Shown here: positions 8,373-18,278 of the stretch, in pieces | Position numbering within the stretch: position 1 is the first letter of the stretch | How the letters are laid out: the number at the start of each line of letters is the position of its first letter | Source: Bacteroidales bacterium | GTDB lineage: Bacteria > Bacteroidota > Bacteroidia > Bacteroidales > UBA3824 | DNA: 64,000 bases | Reading direction: 5' to 3' | Assembly (NCBI GenBank): GCA_016286055.1 | Contig: JAEERW010000007.1 | Coordinates: forward strand, 1-64,000 | Translations under genes and position numbers: made by a program | Notes under the pieces: model-generated | Told to the model about the DNA's origin: nothing | What the model saw: the letters and a program-made list of their open reading frames with translations, nothing else | Database searches by the model: none

Positions 8373-8612
8373 TTATTTTTGTTGGTTTTCGATGTATTCG
8401 ATAGCTTCGCCAACGGTAGCGATTTTTTCTGCCTGATCGTCGGGAATAGAGATGTTGAACTCTTTTTCGAACTGCATGATAAGTTCTACTGTGTCGAGAG
8501 AATCGGCACCAAGGTCATTTGTGAAAGAAGCTTCGTCAGTAACTTCGTTTTCGTCTACACCTAACTTCTCAACGATGATCTCTTTTACTTTTTTCTTTAT
8601 GTCTTCTGTCAT
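8373..8612 (-). CDS. acpP: Acyl carrier protein
   Basis: This is a 79-residue acidic carrier of growing acyl chains. The phosphopantetheine attachment serine is Ser38 in [11 protein letters not shown]. It is the first gene of the acpP-fabF-rnc-DUF3109 run. The start is set by length and by the A/T-rich leader upstream. Confidence 0.97.
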   Translation of the reverse strand: MTEDIKKKVKEIIVEKLGVDENEVTDEASFTNDLGADSLDTVELIMQFEKEFNISIPDDQAEKIATVGEAIEYIENQQK

Positions 8613-8786
8613 GATAAATAATTTTTTAAAAATTAAACTTAGATTTCTCTTTTTTAAATTCGCCGCAAAGAAAACAATTTTAGACCGAAAAAAAAAATAT
8701 TTTTGTAATTAATTGATTGTTAAAAAATTATTTTTCGACACAATGATTTAAATGCTTTAAAACGTGGGTATTGATAGTTTTTTTGA

Positions 8787-8794
8787 TATATTTG
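8787..8794 (+). promoter_or_regulatory. Candidate -7 promoter box for purN
   Basis: TATATTTG matches the Bacteroidota TAnnTTTG box. It is 29 bases before the purN ATG, in the 210-bp divergent region with acpP. The rest of that region is A/T-rich and shows nothing else. Confidence 0.55.
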
Positions 8795-8822
8795 CACGTT
8801 AATTTTTTAAAAAAAAATTTTT

Positions 8823-9401
8823 ATGTGGAACATTACTATTTTTGCCTCAGGCAATGGCAGCAATGCCGAAAATATATTCAACTATTTTAAAAATAGCAAG
8901 TTAATACGTATTGGACTTGTTATTACCGACAATCCCAAAGCTTTTGTTATTGAACGTTGCCGTCGGCAATCGGTGCCATGCCTCGTGCTTTCGCAACGAT
9001 TATTAGACGACAGCGACTTCATGCTGGGAGTTTTGCGCGACTTCAGAACCAACTTTGTGGCTCTCGCAGGATACATCAAACTTATTCCAGAATATATTGT
9101 AACCGCATTCGACCACCGTATTGTTAATATTCACCCTTCGCTCCTACCCAAACACGGTGGCAAGGGAATGTACGGCAAACGGGTACATCAGAGCGTGATT
9201 GACAGTAACGACAAAGAAAGCGGTATCACTATACACTTTATCGACAACGATTACGACCGCGGTCCTACTATTTTCCAGGCCAAATGTCCGGTTTTGCCCA
9301 ACGACACTGCCGACACCCTCGCCGAACGTGTTCATGCGCTCGAATATGAGCATTACCCCAAAATTATTGAAGATACTATTATAAAGGTGTTGGGTCAATA
9401 A
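8823..9401 (+). CDS. purN: Phosphoribosylglycinamide formyltransferase
   Basis: This enzyme transfers the formyl group of 10-formyltetrahydrofolate to GAR in purine synthesis. The 192-residue protein starts with the substrate-binding ASGNGSNAENI and has the catalytic region NIHPSLLPKHGGKGMYG, followed by SGITIHFIDNDYDRGPTIFQ. Length is normal. Its TAA overlaps the ATG of the next gene by one base (TAATG), so the peptidase gene is translationally coupled to it. Confidence 0.95.
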   Translation: MWNITIFASGNGSNAENIFNYFKNSKLIRIGLVITDNPKAFVIERCRRQSVPCLVLSQRLLDDSDFMLGVLRDFRTNFVALAGYIKLIPEYIVTAFDHRIVNIHPSLLPKHGGKGMYGKRVHQSVIDSNDKESGITIHFIDNDYDRGPTIFQAKCPVLPNDTADTLAERVHALEYEHYPKIIEDTIIKVLGQ

Positions 9402-11263
9402 TGCGACACTTAATATTATTACTACTGATTTGTTGTGCTACGGGGGGATATGCTAAAAATCAATTCGCCGGCGTAGACATACAATTTGTGCGTATTAATA
9501 TAAGTGTAGATCCTGCGGTTAAATATATCAAGGGCGTTACCACGCATCATTTTGGATTAAAAACCCGTCAAGACCGCTTTTTGCCAGTGCTTTTAGAACT
9601 ATCGTCAGAACTTAAAGTGCAAAGTGTGATACACGGCACCAAAACACTGAGATTCAACCATCAAGGCGACTCGATAATTATTTTTCCACAAGAAGTATGG
9701 GGGGCTAACGATTCCATTTCGGTGCAATACGAAGGTGTGCCAGAATCTTCTGGATTCGGCTCGGTGGTGTTTTCAAAATATGGCGACACCCCTATGTTTT
9801 GGACTCTCTCAGAACCAGACGGGGCTAAGGATTGGTATCCGTGCCGACAAGTGAATACCGACAAATACGACTCTGTGCAGGTGGTTGTGTCTTGTCCCGA
9901 ACGTTACCGCTCGGCATCAAACGGCATAATTATCTCCGACACTATCAACAACGGTATTCGCACCACCACATGGATGCACCGTCACAAGATAGCTTTTTAC
10001 CTTGTGGCTGTGGCTGTTAGCGAATACGAAGTGAGTCAAGAGTACATTCATCTCAACAATGGCGATTCGGTGCTGTATGTAAACTATTATTTCCGCAACC
10101 AAGCTGATCAGGCTCGCAAACGCACTGCAAAACTGATTCCTGCATTCAAAATGCTATGCGACACTTTCGGCACATATCCTTTTGCCGACGAGAAATACGG
10201 TCAGGCGCAATTTTTATGGGGAGGCGGAATGGAAAACCAGACAATGACTTTTCTTATGGGCTTTGACCCGTCGCTCATGATTCACGAACTTGCCCACCAG
10301 TGGTTTGGCAACACCATCACGTGCAGCCGCTGGACCGATGTGTGGATCAACGAGGGGTTTGCCGAATGGTGCGAGGGATTTGCCGAAGAGATTGGTGTGG
10401 GGCGAAGCAACGACCCTGTTTCGTGGCGGCGGCGCAAAATCTTCTCTGCCGCATCAAAACCACTCGGTTCTATATATGTGCGCGACACAACCGATGTGTG
10501 GGAGATTTTCGACACCCGAATGACCTACGACAAGGGTTGTATGCTTTTGCATATGTTACGTACCGAATTGGGCGACCAGATGTTTTTTGGACTTTTAAAA
10601 TACTACATCAAACACTCGCCATACCGATTTGCCAACGCCTCGTCGCAAAATTTTTTCAACTTAGTGAATGATTATTCGGGCAAAGACTACACTTGGTTTT
10701 TCGACCAATGGTACTATGGACGAGGAACGCCTATTTACCGGATTCTTTGGGAACAAAACACCGACAAACTGCTAAATGTAAAAATAGAACAACGACGCAG
10801 CGACTCTTCTATGACATTTTTCCGTGCCATAGTGCCTATTATGATACAAGGTACCAACGGCGAAAGCGTTTTTGTGCGTATCAATAATACTGACGAAAAC
10901 CAATACTTCTCTTTGGAGCCCGGATTCAATGTAGACAAAATAATTTTCGACCCCTACGCCGATATTATTTCGTGGGGAAGCACCACCAAAGAAGAAAAAC
11001 TATCCGACAACAGCTCTGTAAAAGTGCACCACGAAGGTTCTCAAATTACAATAACATCCTCAAATCCTAAATCTTACAGGCATTATTTAATCCAAACCTT
11101 TAAGCATCGCGTAATGCAATCTGGCAAGATAGGCAGCGACGGACGTGTTGTTGTCGACCTCCGCCGTATCCCTGCTGGAGATTACTATATTGCCTTAGAA
11201 GGCGACAAAAGCTATTTTGCTAAAAAAATCACTGTGAGCAAAAAAGGCCAACAGCACAAGTAA
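9401..11263 (+). CDS. M1 family zinc aminopeptidase with possible type IX sorting tail
   Basis: This 620-residue exported metallopeptidase has a signal peptide at about residues 1-18. The M1 motifs are present: GGGMEN at 274-279 for N-terminal substrate binding, HELAH at 295-299 with the second glutamate at 318 (WINEGF), which are the zinc ligands and catalytic Glu. From about residue 545 a small separate C-terminal module ends with GRVVVDLRRIPAGDYYIALE and AKKITVSKKGQ. This has the beta-strand pattern of type A sorting domains of the type IX system encoded at 18-24 kb. If correct, the enzyme is displayed or released at the cell surface. It is coupled to purN, with no obvious functional link. 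Confidence 0.85.
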   Translation: MRHLILLLLICCATGGYAKNQFAGVDIQFVRINISVDPAVKYIKGVTTHHFGLKTRQDRFLPVLLELSSELKVQSVIHGTKTLRFNHQGDSIIIFPQEVWGANDSISVQYEGVPESSGFGSVVFSKYGDTPMFWTLSEPDGAKDWYPCRQVNTDKYDSVQVVVSCPERYRSASNGIIISDTINNGIRTTTWMHRHKIAFYLVAVAVSEYEVSQEYIHLNNGDSVLYVNYYFRNQADQARKRTAKLIPAFKMLCDTFGTYPFADEKYGQAQFLWGGGMENQTMTFLMGFDPSLMIHELAHQWFGNTITCSRWTDVWINEGFAEWCEGFAEEIGVGRSNDPVSWRRRKIFSAASKPLGSIYVRDTTDVWEIFDTRMTYDKGCMLLHMLRTELGDQMFFGLLKYYIKHSPYRFANASSQNFFNLVNDYSGKDYTWFFDQWYYGRGTPIYRILWEQNTDKLLNVKIEQRRSDSSMTFFRAIVPIMIQGTNGESVFVRINNTDENQYFSLEPGFNVDKIIFDPYADIISWGSTTKEEKLSDNSSVKVHHEGSQITITSSNPKSYRHYLIQTFKHRVMQSGKIGSDGRVVVDLRRIPAGDYYIALEGDKSYFAKKITVSKKGQQHK

Positions 11264-11271
11264 CTCGTGCT

Positions 11272-12318
11272 TTATCTCGACCACACTTTAAGCTCCCTAT
11301 TGCCTATCAAAAGCGAAACCCCATCTTTTTTGCCATCCTCGTCATACGAAACGCATATTTTGGGACTTCGACGCTCATTTATACGACGGTGAATACGGGC
11401 TTTATCTTCTTTAAAATCGGCGATACCCTGTTCTCCAATAAAATCAATGCTTATTGCTAATCCGTTGTTGTCTAATTCTTCAATAGATTTCCAGTCGATA
11501 GTAATAGGCTGCAAAATATCTTCGGGATAGCTAATCTTCGATTCGGAAACAGAGGCAATGCAAAGGTCAGCAATCAATGAATCGTCGTGTTGCAAAGTTG
11601 GCGATATTGTAGATTGTGGCTCAGGGTCGTGGAGCCTTACAGCATCAGACTGAGAATGCACAGCATAGGGCAAGTTTGCATAAGTCATCTGCTTCGGAGT
11701 GGAATTTTCAACATTCTCAAATACATAATTATCAACAACTTGCACATTACGTCCGGCAAAATTCACAGATATTGTTCCCGACAGCCGAGCTAAATCAATA
11801 CTGCATTCCGAAAAATACACCACCCTAAATATCAATAAAAAAGCCAAAACCGCAGCTGCGGCAGCAAAAGCGTACCTTAGCGGACGGATTTGGCTACGTT
11901 TAAGGTTGTTTTTATATGGGCATTGTAAATCTTTGTTCGGTTTTATTTTGCAATAAGAATACAATACAGCCGACCGAAGTTTGCTGTCGTCTTGTAAAAT
12001 CATTTGGTTATACTCTTCTTGCTCGGCTTGGGTGGCAATGCACTCGGACACAAGCACCGCAAGACGGTCGAAATATGGGGTGTCAATCTCGTTGAAATCC
12101 GAAGTTTGCTTAAGCTCCTCAGCAAACTCTGGGTCGATTGCGACGGGGAGGCCCTCCCCTACCGTGCAATCCAAGGCAGATTGGTATTCGTTGAACAGCT
12201 GACGAAACTTAGGATTAAGTGCAATGGCACGGTCCAACTCTCTCGACTGCTGCTCGTTGAGCGTGCCATCAAAATAGTCAACTATCAGTGCCTCAATATT
12301 ATCACTATTTATATTCAT
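11272..12318 (-). CDS. Membrane-bound anti-sigma factor-like protein
   Basis: The 348-residue protein has an N-terminal acidic helical region beginning NSDNIEALIVDYFDGTLNEQ, typical of Bacteroidota anti-sigma or zinc-finger-less regulators. A single transmembrane helix lies near residues 150-170 (YAFAAAAAVLAFLLIFRVVYF), followed by a periplasmic part of about 180 residues without recognised motifs. Its ATG overlaps the stop of the upstream sigma gene (ATGA), which supports a sigma/anti-sigma pair. It has no FecR signature, unlike the second pair at 14.7 kb. Confidence 0.7.
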   Translation of the reverse strand: MNINSDNIEALIVDYFDGTLNEQQSRELDRAIALNPKFRQLFNEYQSALDCTVGEGLPVAIDPEFAEELKQTSDFNEIDTPYFDRLAVLVSECIATQAEQEEYNQMILQDDSKLRSAVLYSYCKIKPNKDLQCPYKNNLKRSQIRPLRYAFAAAAAVLAFLLIFRVVYFSECSIDLARLSGTISVNFAGRNVQVVDNYVFENVENSTPKQMTYANLPYAVHSQSDAVRLHDPEPQSTISPTLQHDDSLIADLCIASVSESKISYPEDILQPITIDWKSIEELDNNGLAISIDFIGEQGIADFKEDKARIHRRINERRSPKICVSYDEDGKKDGVSLLIGNRELKVWSR

Positions 12319-12824
12319 ACCAATTCCTCCAAATCTGAATGAGAACGAATACCTGTTTTTTCTAAATACTGTTTCAAGAAAACTCTTCCCCTAAAGATAT
12401 AAACCTTAACCTGAGCAAGCGACAACCCTGTAACTTCGGCAATCTCTTGATATTGGTAACCTTGAAGGTCGCGCAAAAGAATTACGCTACGTTGTTCGGG
12501 TTTCATAGTCTGCAGAGCCTGTTGAAGTATATCTTGAACGTCGGTATATTGGTTAAAGGCGTTTTGCGGAATATTTACAGACTGTTCCAGATCGGATGTC
12601 CGATGGTCTTGGCGGACATAGTCGACCATTGCATTGTGGGCGCACGAAAACAGATAGGATTTAGCTTTGGCAGCGTCGAGGTTTTTGTGGGCAATCCACA
12701 GTTTCTCAAAACTATCTTGCACTATATCCTGCGCCGCCTGACTATTGCGCACCGATTTCAAAAGATATCGGTACACAAAATCAGAGTATTTGTCAACGCA
12801 ATTATTATATTCTGTAATATTCAC
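12315..12824 (-). CDS. ECF-type RNA polymerase sigma-70 factor
   Basis: The 169-residue protein has sigma region 2 at about 10-80 (DIVQDSFEKLWIAHKNLDAA) and region 4 at about 110-160 (RDLQGYQYQEIAEVTGLSLA, a helix-turn-helix for the -35/-33 element). There is no region 1.1 or 3, as in ECF factors. It overlaps the next gene by 4 bases and is probably held inactive by it. Its target genes are not evident; the beta-barrel gene just upstream on the same strand (12837-13946) is a candidate. Confidence 0.9.
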   Translation of the reverse strand: MNITEYNNCVDKYSDFVYRYLLKSVRNSQAAQDIVQDSFEKLWIAHKNLDAAKAKSYLFSCAHNAMVDYVRQDHRTSDLEQSVNIPQNAFNQYTDVQDILQQALQTMKPEQRSVILLRDLQGYQYQEIAEVTGLSLAQVKVYIFRGRVFLKQYLEKTGIRSHSDLEELV

Positions 12825-12836
12825 TGTAGCAATTAT

Positions 12837-13946
12837 TTAGAATAAGAATTTAATACCTACAGAAAACGGATAGAGTTCAGGTCCGTGACCATCTTTAAAC
12901 AATGGCACTGGCGAATATTCGCCAAACACTTGGAAACTGCGGTAGCCCACACCACCAATAAATGAATATTTCAGCAAGTTAGATTCAAACGGTTTGCGTA
13001 AACAGTTTTTCTGACGGTCGCCATCCACGTTGTACACTTGCTTTGTGCGGCTTCCGATTCGTATGCCACCCATAACGCCAGCATTAAAAAAGAACTTGTT
13101 GAAACCTCTGGTTGAAAACTCAAACACCAATGGAACATTAAGGTGCATCAATCTGTAATTAAAGCGCTTAAAGTTTGGAACAATGGTATTATTGTAGTCG
13201 GCGGTCAACACATGGTCCACAACCTCGAGGTTAAAGTTGTCTTGAAACGCATAGTGATTAAACTGCATAGCCACACCCATCACCAAACCGCAGTTTTGGT
13301 TAAAAGGCACCACCAGATTGTTGAAGTATATTGAAAAATCAAGCGACCGGCTTTCGTTGAGGGCAAAAAACTTAGCGTCATCAGGAGCCTCATACTTACC
13401 GTCTTTATTAAGCAGTCCGTTAACACCTAAAAACAATCCAGAGAGGTGACCCTTAAAATCTTTTTTGTTTCTCTTACTCATGTTGGCGTCTAAAATGTTG
13501 ACGGGGTCGAATCCATCAGCATTGATAATCTTTTCACCGTTCACCTCCACAGTCACCACATTGTCGGCTACACGCTTGTAGATTTTAACAGAGTTGCCGT
13601 TTCTATTAATTTCCACACGGTTTGAATAATAGTTAACCATGCCCGCGGATTGAATAGCATCAATGGCGATATCAATTTTTTTAATAGTAGAGTCAATGTC
13701 GTTGATACCAGAACGCAGTGCGGCAATGCGTTCGCTGTTAAGAGAGTTGGTATTAGCCGAATCTCTGATAGCATCGATACGATGCGAAAAATCGTCACGG
13801 CCATGCAAGAGATCAGCCTTGCGGTTCATAAGTTGAATCTTAGCATCCATAAGAATGCCGCCAACGCTTTCTTGTGCCGAAACGTCAAACGTAGCACAAA
13901 CATCAATCAATATGGCGGCGATAATAATTGAAATAATTTTTTTCAT
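12837..13946 (-). CDS. Outer-membrane beta-barrel protein, unrecognised family
   Basis: The start at 13946 was chosen because it gives a clean signal peptide (MKKIISIIIAAILIDVCATF). The 369-residue product has a helical segment at about 30-110, then alternating beta-strands with LSGLFLGVNGLL and LVMGVAMQFNHYAF, and ends in FSVGIKFLF with the terminal aromatic typical of outer-membrane barrels. It lies 12 bases upstream of the sigma/anti-sigma pair on the same strand, so the three may be one operon. It may be a surface sensor or a stress-related porin; nothing more specific is supported. Confidence 0.65.
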   Translation of the reverse strand: MKKIISIIIAAILIDVCATFDVSAQESVGGILMDAKIQLMNRKADLLHGRDDFSHRIDAIRDSANTNSLNSERIAALRSGINDIDSTIKKIDIAIDAIQSAGMVNYYSNRVEINRNGNSVKIYKRVADNVVTVEVNGEKIINADGFDPVNILDANMSKRNKKDFKGHLSGLFLGVNGLLNKDGKYEAPDDAKFFALNESRSLDFSIYFNNLVVPFNQNCGLVMGVAMQFNHYAFQDNFNLEVVDHVLTADYNNTIVPNFKRFNYRLMHLNVPLVFEFSTRGFNKFFFNAGVMGGIRIGSRTKQVYNVDGDRQKNCLRKPFESNLLKYSFIGGVGYRSFQVFGEYSPVPLFKDGHGPELYPFSVGIKFLF

Positions 13947-14083
13947 AGCAGTAATTTTTATGTTGTTTGCGCATAAGACGGACAACTACGGCAAAAGTTA
14001 CAACCCAGCGCAAAAATAATTAAAAAAAATTTGCAAATATGCTCCAAAACACCTTACTTTACATTTTGAAAATGAGATAAACA

Positions 14084-14593
14084 ATGCAACTGACAGAACG
14101 TGATTTTGAGAAACTTTTTAAGGAACAGTTTGTATCCATCACCATATATAGCCGCAAGATAGTACAGGACACCGACACTGCCAAAGACCTTGCTCACCGC
14201 TGTTTTATCAAGGTGTGGGAAAAACGAGAATCACTACCCGACGACAGCAACCTAAAAGCGTTGCTGTACCGTATAGCACGCAACCTATCAATCAATTACA
14301 TCAGAGACCAAAAGAAATTTACAACCGATGAAACTCTGCCGCTATTTGAAAGCGAAAACGCACAAGCCGACAACGACATAGAAGCAAGCGAGCTCGAAGC
14401 CGCTATTGTAGACACCATTAAGCACATGCCCGAAAAAAGCCGCGAGGTATTCATCCTTAGCCGCTATCAAAAACTTACTAACCCAAAAATATCTGAAAAA
14501 CTGGGCATAAGCATCAAAACCGTAGAGGCTCATATAACCTCCGCGTTGAAGATACTCCGAAAAAAAATATTCGGAAAAGAGAAAAAAACATAA
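14084..14593 (+). CDS. ECF-type sigma-70 factor of a FecI/FecR-like system
   Basis: The 169-residue protein has region 2 (TAKDLAHRCFIKVWEKRESL and LLYRIARNLSINYI) and region 4 (MPEKSREVFILSRYQKLTNP, EKLGISIKTVEAHI). It is followed by a FecR-type anti-sigma and a TonB receptor with an STN domain. This order is the standard cell-surface signalling trio in Bacteroidota. It probably activates transcription of the receptor and associated genes when the substrate binds. Confidence 0.92.
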   Translation: MQLTERDFEKLFKEQFVSITIYSRKIVQDTDTAKDLAHRCFIKVWEKRESLPDDSNLKALLYRIARNLSINYIRDQKKFTTDETLPLFESENAQADNDIEASELEAAIVDTIKHMPEKSREVFILSRYQKLTNPKISEKLGISIKTVEAHITSALKILRKKIFGKEKKT

Positions 14594-14683
14594 AAAAATA
14601 CATAGGGTAATCCTATTTTCGCGTGTTACAATACGAGAATTAATACATAAAACAAACTAACACTTTATTTAAAAGGACTAAAC

Positions 14684-15538
14684 ATGGACAATGTAGATTA
14701 CACAATCCCTGAAATATCAGACCTCAAACTGCTCGACATCGACACTGATGCAGAATGGGAAAAGCTTTCGGGAGAATTAGGGCTCAGACGCAAATCTAAA
14801 ATCTTGCGTCTCGACCTCCTTGTTAAGATAGCTGCCGCAATTATTATTGTGACCACTATCGGCATTTTTATGAACAACAGCTTTAAAGCCAAAGGACAAT
14901 CTACCTACACTGCTCTTAACACCCCGGTTGAAGCCATTGTTGAACATTCAACCCAGATAAGCGTAAACCGAAACAGCTCAGTTACTTGCAGCACCGCCGA
15001 AAAAGGTCGATTCAGCGTCAGCCTTAAGGGCGAAGCATTTTTCAACGTGGAGAAAAACCCAGAACGCACATTTGAAATCAGCACCAACAACGTAAAAGTA
15101 ATTGTTCACGGCACATCGTTCAACGTTTGCGAAAATGCAGAAACCACCACTGTTACTGTTACTTCCGGTATTGTTGAAGTTGTTTCCAACAAAGACGGCA
15201 AATCGGTTAAGATAACCAAAGACGAAGAACTTACTTACAAACCCGCACAAGGATTTGACGTAAAAACTGTTTCTAACTACAACAACATTGCGTGGAAACT
15301 CAAAGAGTTTGTATTTAACGATACGGAGCTTGGCGACATAATGCAACAGCTTGCTAAAGCTTACGGTTTTACATATAGTTTTGAGAATACCGAATGTGCT
15401 AAAAACAGAATCTCCGGCACTTTCGTTAATCAGAGCGTTGAGTCTATCATCGATATTCTCAACCAAACCCTCGACGAAACCAGCATTATCCAAACCCCTG
15501 ACGGCGGATACTCGGTAAAAAAGATGACACAACATTAA
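14684..15538 (+). CDS. FecR-like anti-sigma factor with DUF4974 domain
   Basis: The 284-residue protein has one transmembrane helix near 44-63 (LLVKIAAAIIIVTTIGIFMN). The FecR domain spans about 85-190, with GRFSVSLKGEAFFNVEKNPE and VIVHGTSFNV. The C-terminal DUF4974 domain covers about 205-280 (LKEFVFNDTELGDIMQQLAK). It relays the signal from the receptor's STN domain across the inner membrane to the sigma factor at 14084. It lies 7 bases before the receptor gene. Confidence 0.92.
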   Translation: MDNVDYTIPEISDLKLLDIDTDAEWEKLSGELGLRRKSKILRLDLLVKIAAAIIIVTTIGIFMNNSFKAKGQSTYTALNTPVEAIVEHSTQISVNRNSSVTCSTAEKGRFSVSLKGEAFFNVEKNPERTFEISTNNVKVIVHGTSFNVCENAETTTVTVTSGIVEVVSNKDGKSVKITKDEELTYKPAQGFDVKTVSNYNNIAWKLKEFVFNDTELGDIMQQLAKAYGFTYSFENTECAKNRISGTFVNQSVESIIDILNQTLDETSIIQTPDGGYSVKKMTQH

Positions 15539-15545
15539 AATCCAA

Positions 15546-18227
15546 ATGACGGGGAGCAAAATCATCAAACACTTATTAAACCATTTAGTGTTAGCGGCAA
15601 TTTTAATAGCCGCAATGATACCCCAAACAGTATACGCTCAAGCCGACAGCACTATCAAGATTAGCATATCACATAAAAAAAGCCCGCTGAAAGAAATATT
15701 GTCAGATATTTCAAATCAGACGGGTTTTTTGTTTGTATACAGCAGTCAATCTGTCGACGATCAGGTAAAACTCGACATCAAAATCCGAAACAAAAAGCTA
15801 ACCACTGTTTTGGCGCAGATTTCGGGCATGTTAGACTTCTCGTACATCATTTCCGACAAGCACATTATTCTTAAACCCAGGAAAAAAGTGGTTACCACCA
15901 ACGACCAATACAAGCCAAACGCCAAAAACGCCACAATAAGCGGATATGTGCACGATGCCACCACCCACGAAATATTAATCGGAGCCACTATCACTGCAGG
16001 AAATGGCGCAAAAGGAACTCTCACAAACTCGTACGGATTCTACTCCCTTACGCTCGAAAAAGGCGAATACAACATCACATACTCGTATCTGGGCTATCAA
16101 CGAGAATACATCAATATCAACCTAAAAGAAAACGTAACCATCGACAAAGACTTGGAGCAAATCGACGCCCAGATAGAAGCCATTTCGGTAACTGCCGACA
16201 AAAACTCCAACAATATCAAGGAAACTCTGCACAATAGCTCTTCGCTCAAAGCCTCCGACTTTGGTAAATATTCGGGACTAATCATCGGAGGCGACCTTGT
16301 AGGCATACTTGCCACCGACCACGGAATCACTCGACAGAGCGACGGATCGGCTTTCTTCAACGTGCGCGGTGGATACAAAGACCAAAACCTTATACTCATC
16401 GACGAAGCTCCTATTTACCACCCGTCGCACCTATTCGGATTCTACTCCGCTGTGGCTCCTGAGGCTGTAAATGCACTCCATGTGTACACTTCTGACTTCC
16501 CCATCAAATATGGCGGCAGACTATCATCTATAACCGACATTCACACAAAAGATGGCAGCAGCGGAAAGTTTGTGCTAAGCAGCGAATTTACACCTCTCAC
16601 TAACTCGCACCGTATCGAAACTCCCATTCCTAGCGATATTGTTACTGCCACCGCCGACATCAGAACTTCCAACCTTTGGTGGATTGCCAATATGATGGAA
16701 TTCAAGGGCGACAACAAATTCTACGATGTCCATGCCAAAATTCACATCAAAGCATCTCCCAAAGACCGTATTTACATATCGTATTTCCGTGGCAAAGACC
16801 GATATTCTAACCTCCAAACCAGCAACAACTACGCTGTGGCGTGGCAAAACAACACTGCCACTATTCGGCAATACAAAATCATTTCGCCAAAGCTATATTT
16901 CAACAACAATATCTACGTAGGGCACTACAGTTACAAACTATTCACATCCGAAGACAAAGAAAATTATTGGCGAACCAGAATCGGCAACGTTGGCATCAAA
17001 ACAGACATTGTATACAGCCCCAACGCAGCCAACACCATTAAAATTGGAGCAGAATACACGTTCACCACATTCGACCCTGCCACTCAATATATCGATCAAG
17101 AAAAAGGAAACCAAGGCATGATTACAGGCAACGCCGACAACATTGCTGCTTATATCGGAGCTGAAAGTTCGCTCAGCAACCGCCTGGCGCTTAAATACGG
17201 CTCAAGAATATCTATCTGGAACAACTACGGACCAGCAAAATACTTTGAATACAACAGCAAAAATCTCTCGTGGGACACTACCAATATAGAAGGCAAACGA
17301 TTCAACACCTTTGTAAACTTTGAGCCGAGAGTGGCTTTGGTATACCGACCCAACAACAAAATTTCGCTTAAAACATCGGCAGAGCACAACGTGCAATACC
17401 TGCACATGCTATCAAACTCTATCAGCCCCTTCACCACCCTCGACCTTTGGATTCCCAGCGGGCTATATTTCAAACCACAAACAGCCAACTGCATCACCTT
17501 CACCGCCACTTACACCACCCGCGAGCTCACTTACACGCTCTGCGCATACTACAAACACTCAAAAAACATCACAGAATACGGACAGCACGCCAATATGCTC
17601 CTCAACGAATCTATCGAGAGAGATTTCTTTCTTGGAGAAGCTTCCGCAGAAGGCGCCGAAATTGCCTTAGAAAAAGACAAGGGCAGTTTAAAATTCAAAT
17701 GCTTTTACGCCTACTCTCACAGCCTGCGCTACACACCCGACCTATCTAAAGAAAAATACATTTCAAACGACAATATACCTCACAACCTGCATATCATGGC
17801 GCAATATTCGCTCAACGAACGAATCACATTCAAAGCCGATTTCAACTGCTGCTCGGGTACGCCGTACACCGCTCCTGTGGGGTTCTACTACTATCAAGAC
17901 TACAAAATTCCGCTATACGGCAACAGAAACAACGCCCGCCTCAGATTATACCACAAACTCAACGTAGCCGTGGTATACGACTTTAAAAAACCGCTCAGTA
18001 AATATATCAGGCACAACGTCACGCTGTCGGTATACAACGTTTATAACCGTAACAACTTTGTGATGGTATCATACAACAAAGTAAAGACTCCAAAAGGCGA
18101 TTTTATGATACCGTCGAATATGATAAAGGAAAACGAATATACAGCCACAGGATTGGCGCTGCCAGGTGTTTTTCCAATGGTGTCGTACCACATTCAGTTT
18201 AACTACACACCACGAGACAAATCATAA
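15546..18227 (+). CDS. TonB-dependent receptor with STN and carboxypeptidase-regulatory-like domains
   Basis: This 893-residue outer-membrane receptor has a signal peptide at about 1-32. Residues 35-105 form the STN signalling domain (SPLKEILSDISNQTGFLFVY). Residues 128-212 form a carboxypeptidase-D regulatory-like beta-sandwich (ATISGYVHDATTHEILIGAT). The plug follows at about 225-335 (DEAPIYHPSHLFGFYS) and the barrel runs to the C-terminus. The N-terminal STN domain interacts with the FecR-like protein. There is no SusD partner next to it, so it is not a typical polysaccharide locus; the substrate cannot be read from sequence. Confidence 0.92.
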   Translation: MTGSKIIKHLLNHLVLAAILIAAMIPQTVYAQADSTIKISISHKKSPLKEILSDISNQTGFLFVYSSQSVDDQVKLDIKIRNKKLTTVLAQISGMLDFSYIISDKHIILKPRKKVVTTNDQYKPNAKNATISGYVHDATTHEILIGATITAGNGAKGTLTNSYGFYSLTLEKGEYNITYSYLGYQREYININLKENVTIDKDLEQIDAQIEAISVTADKNSNNIKETLHNSSSLKASDFGKYSGLIIGGDLVGILATDHGITRQSDGSAFFNVRGGYKDQNLILIDEAPIYHPSHLFGFYSAVAPEAVNALHVYTSDFPIKYGGRLSSITDIHTKDGSSGKFVLSSEFTPLTNSHRIETPIPSDIVTATADIRTSNLWWIANMMEFKGDNKFYDVHAKIHIKASPKDRIYISYFRGKDRYSNLQTSNNYAVAWQNNTATIRQYKIISPKLYFNNNIYVGHYSYKLFTSEDKENYWRTRIGNVGIKTDIVYSPNAANTIKIGAEYTFTTFDPATQYIDQEKGNQGMITGNADNIAAYIGAESSLSNRLALKYGSRISIWNNYGPAKYFEYNSKNLSWDTTNIEGKRFNTFVNFEPRVALVYRPNNKISLKTSAEHNVQYLHMLSNSISPFTTLDLWIPSGLYFKPQTANCITFTATYTTRELTYTLCAYYKHSKNITEYGQHANMLLNESIERDFFLGEASAEGAEIALEKDKGSLKFKCFYAYSHSLRYTPDLSKEKYISNDNIPHNLHIMAQYSLNERITFKADFNCCSGTPYTAPVGFYYYQDYKIPLYGNRNNARLRLYHKLNVAVVYDFKKPLSKYIRHNVTLSVYNVYNRNNFVMVSYNKVKTPKGDFMIPSNMIKENEYTATGLALPGVFPMVSYHIQFNYTPRDKS

Positions 18228-18256
18228 AAAAAAAGCCGCAAACAAATGTCTGCGGC
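18225..18256 (-). terminator. Intrinsic terminator after gldN
   Basis: The hairpin GCCGCA / TGCGGC (18235-18256) has a 10-base loop. On the minus strand it is followed by a run of ten T (18225-18234). It ends the gldLMN transcript and sits directly after the convergent receptor gene. Confidence 0.75.
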
Positions 18257-18278
18257 AAAAAAATAATCACAAACCACA

